The translations under genes were made by a program, and so were the position numbers. A DNA stretch of 64,000 nt from Salvator merianae (taxonomy: Eukaryota > Chordata > Lepidosauria > Squamata > Teiidae), in assembly GCA_003586115.2 (NCBI GenBank), contig QVOM02000112.1:44083487-44147486 (forward strand), given 5' to 3'. Of the stretch, positions 61,450 to 64,000 are shown one piece after another. The first letter of the stretch is position 1. Every line of letters begins with the position of its first letter. A model generated the notes under the pieces. That model had not been told where the DNA came from and did not search any database. It saw only the letters and a list, made by a program, of their open reading frames with translations.

Positions 61450-63399
61450 TTAAGAGTACTTTCATAGGCTGTCCAAGAAGTGAGTAAGGGGAAAAGTTTC
61501 ACAGTCATGCTCTTGTGTGCAGGAAAACACATGCTTCAGATTGTGCAGGTTGGACATGCTTGATTTTTCTTCTTAAATATCTAGAAAGGCATGACACTGT
61601 AACCATGTCTTCCAAGAAATGGCTTCCTATCCCGTCCCCCCCGGCAAATGGGGTACTTGTTTCTGCTGCTGCACATTGTGTGCTTATTATACAGCACTTT
61701 ATTTTTTTCATTTTCCAAACACCCAGTCTCCTCCCTATTTCTATGCCCTCACTTTGTTCTGTTTTCCAAATAAAATTGATAATTCCGTTCCTCCACAGAA
61801 TGGAAGGATTTTTTTTTAAAAAAAAAAATGGCATCAAAGAAATTCACTTTAATAAACCTCAGAGTGGTATGTAGAAAGTGCCAGAAACCTTCCAGATAAA
61901 AACTAATAGGAATTTTATACATCTCTTGCAAGTGAAACCTTATTGTGATGTCTGTATAATGGGGATTCTTGTATTGCTTCACCAGCAGTCCTATTTTTTT
62001 TAATAAAATAATACTGTATATCTTAAAATAACATAATTTCTTTGTTAATATTTTGTTTTATCCAGAAGACCTTAATCTTAGCATTGCCTGAGATGACCGA
62101 TGCATTTCACCCAGCATCATAATCCTCTTATTATAATATTTGTTGCATTCAAGAGTTATCTGGTGCAATGGCAGAATTTGGTACACCTAAACTAACTCAA
62201 ACAAATGGGTGTATATATTGTGATTGTGCTGCATGAAACAAAAATAGATGTAAAAATTCAGGAGGCAAAATGCACGATGTCTGTTTTTGAAATGCTAATT
62301 GTTAAGAGAAAGCAGACATAATGACATTATAAATAAACTTTTCCACTTCAGTTCCATTATATTTTGCTCAGTATTAAGGCTTTTGCCATATAACCTTTAG
62401 CCACATCCAAGTGCAAAACTCCTTACTCTAATGGGCATAGATAGCAAATTACTACACTAAGCCCTTATTACAGAACAGATTAAACTCAAACTGCTTCTTA
62501 CAAACACTTCTTCAGAGAGCCCAAGTCACATCAAGTACTAAATCAGTGCTGGCTGCCTGTATTTCATACCTCATAACAATTATTCTAGTATGCACTTTTC
62601 CACCACTAAGATAATTTCTTTCCTGTGATCCACCAGATCAATCCATTAAAATTCTCCAGGAAGCAAAATCCATTATACTAACAATCTGATTCTATGAGAC
62701 TCACTTCAGTAAGGGTCATTGCCACTCATACAATTTGTGCCACTAGATTGGACAACCTATTATAGTTAAATCCATATGAAATCTGTGGGTTTGGTAACTA
62801 TGTCACTAATTTTCTCCAGCTTGGAAAGCTGCCAATTCGTTCAGAAGCTAATGTTGCTTACCTGTCGAGCAGGCCATTATCAGAATCATTCTGAACTAAC
62901 AAAGGTAATTAACAAATGCAATTAAGACTCATGAATATTACTCCATAGATTAAAGTTGTATTCACTAATAAACAATTTATCAAGTCAAGAAGACAAGTGC
63001 CTGTCATCAGCTGATTTAAGGACTGATTCACAGAATTTAATAGGATTAACCTCTTGTTCTATATATTGAAAGCATGCTTCAGTGTAAAGCTAAAGACAGA
63101 TTTAGCGCTCTCTGATTCTCATCTATTTAAAATACTGTCAAGTCAATATCCTAAGAAGAATAAACACCATGGTGGGGGGAAATGAACTGAAACAAATAAC
63201 GTCTACTCATGTTTGGTAGAACCACAGTGACTTTACATAAACAGCATTATGCCAGTCATAGTATAGGGAAAAAAATGGCATATTATGCTGGGCCCATAAC
63301 AGCGGATCATCCAACAAACCAACCTTTTTTAGGCTGTAAGCTAATTGTAGTGCTACCAACAGAAACAAGTAACTATGGCTGCAACTCCATTTACCTCTT

Positions 63400-63727
63400 C
63401 AGGGGCAGTGTGCTCACGTCCAGCACTGCTTCCTGATATGCTGCCAAAATGTGGCTGGTCCAGTATACTAGATCAACGTGATGTTCTGTCCACATGCCTC
63501 TTGTGGTATACCACAAGTAATCCACTTGTGGACTACTTTTTAAAGGTTTACCAGTGAACTGGAATACCGTGTCATTTTGGTGCTGTATCTGGGTTTGTAG
63601 CCTAATCCAGTGTGGACAGGCCATACTAAGAGAAGGTGACGTTTTTGCTGTATCACACTAGTTTGCACATGGTAGAAGCTTACACCAAACAGTACTTCAG
63701 GCTACATCCCAGTGCAGGAAGAGCCCC
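63400..63727. mobile_element. Harbinger-like MITE, partial
   Basis: The right terminus CCCAGTGCAGGAAGAGCCCC is clear near 63727. The core has TGGTCCAGTATACTAG, CACATGCCTCTTGTGGTATACC and TTTTTAAAGGTTTACCAGTG. The left end was not placed and may lie further left. Confidence 0.65.
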
Positions 63728-64000
63728 AGGTTCCATTTATGGACTCTGAAGATGCATCTGTTCTTGGAATAGTGAAGGAAAATTGAATACAGGTGGAGTG
63801 TCAATGGAATGATTCAGACTAATCAAGTGGACTCCCTCAAAATTGCCCACGGAAGTCTCCAAACACTTACAAACTGAGATGATAGGCAACTTCCACACAC
63901 TTCTGTAGGAGCATGCCAGTTGTCTCTGGGTAATACTGAGTCCATACATTATAGCAGGGCCCAGGAGGCCATGACTCCTGAGGGGCACCCAGTGTTGGAG

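Larger units (their letters stand above)
21604..64000 (-). other. DMD: Dystrophin intron 1 (partial), transcribed leftwards
   Basis: Sequence upstream of the exon on the minus strand. No muscle, brain or Purkinje first exon was recognised by eye, so exon 1 probably lies beyond the right edge and this intron is at least 42.4 kb. Apart from the listed repeats I see nothing identifiable in 22380-23440, 23795-25790, 29900-31840, 32240-33140, 35090-37250 (only microsatellites), 37785-39300, 39910-40865, 41355-42595, 42930-43605, 44110-45385, 46265-46955, 47470-48795, 49160-53450, 53915-55185, 55540-58110, 58810-60780, 61450-63395 and 63730-64000. An alternative first exon with little coding sequence could hide in these stretches. 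Confidence 0.7.

Noticed and set aside
61068..61532. A 154-codon minus-strand frame as a gene
   Set aside because: It overlaps a diverged MITE and has no recognisable family; several MITE copies give similar chance frames.
21604..64000. A muscle, brain or Purkinje first exon of dystrophin
   Set aside because: I looked on the minus strand for the short N-terminal codons expected before exon 2 with a donor site and found no convincing match; a computer search could still find one.

Overview
This window looks like a piece of a vertebrate genome, most likely a squamate reptile (lizard or snake). It is AT-rich and has no bacterial-style gene packing. It carries a tRNA-derived SINE of the Sauria/squamate type, CR1 and L2 LINE remnants typical of reptiles, a vertebrate Ty1/copia-like fragment, and many short inverted-repeat DNA transposons. 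The taxon is inferred from repeat content only; the genus cannot be named.

The one host coding segment I can support is very short. It is a 62-bp exon on the minus strand (21542-21603) with a good splice acceptor and donor. It matches exon 2 of dystrophin (DMD) in length, reading phase and encoded peptide (EREDVQKKTFTKWVNAQF). If that is right, everything from 21604 to the right edge is intron 1 sequence (at least 42.4 kb) and everything from 21541 to the left edge is intron 2 sequence (at least 21.5 kb). No second dystrophin exon or alternative first exon was recognised by eye.

The introns are filled with mobile DNA. The left arm (intron 2) has the end of a copia-like element (1-310), degenerate L2 and CR1 reverse-transcriptase pieces (6.0, 11.1 and 11.9 kb), a 307-bp hAT-type element with 8-bp target duplication (8.9 kb), a palindromic MITE (9.9 kb) and a CR1 3' fragment (20.55-21.24 kb) ending about 300 bp from the exon. 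The right arm (intron 1) has a nearly complete but broken L2-like LINE (26.4-29.5 kb) inserted into an older CR1-like LINE, a SINE (33.7 kb), an unclassified repeat in two copies (23.4 and 39.3 kb), a G-rich minisatellite (42.6 kb) and several microsatellites.

The dominant pattern is a family of roughly twenty non-autonomous DNA transposons spread through both introns. They share terminal inverted repeats of the form GGGCCTTTCTGCACTTACC (or GGGCCTGTTTGCACTTACC) and, where ends are clean, a 3-bp target duplication (TTA, ATT, TAG). They fall into at least three groups with different cores, and one copy is nested in another. I read them as PIF/Harbinger-like MITEs; no transposase gene is present here. 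Almost all longer open reading frames in the window are chance frames or fragments of these repeats.
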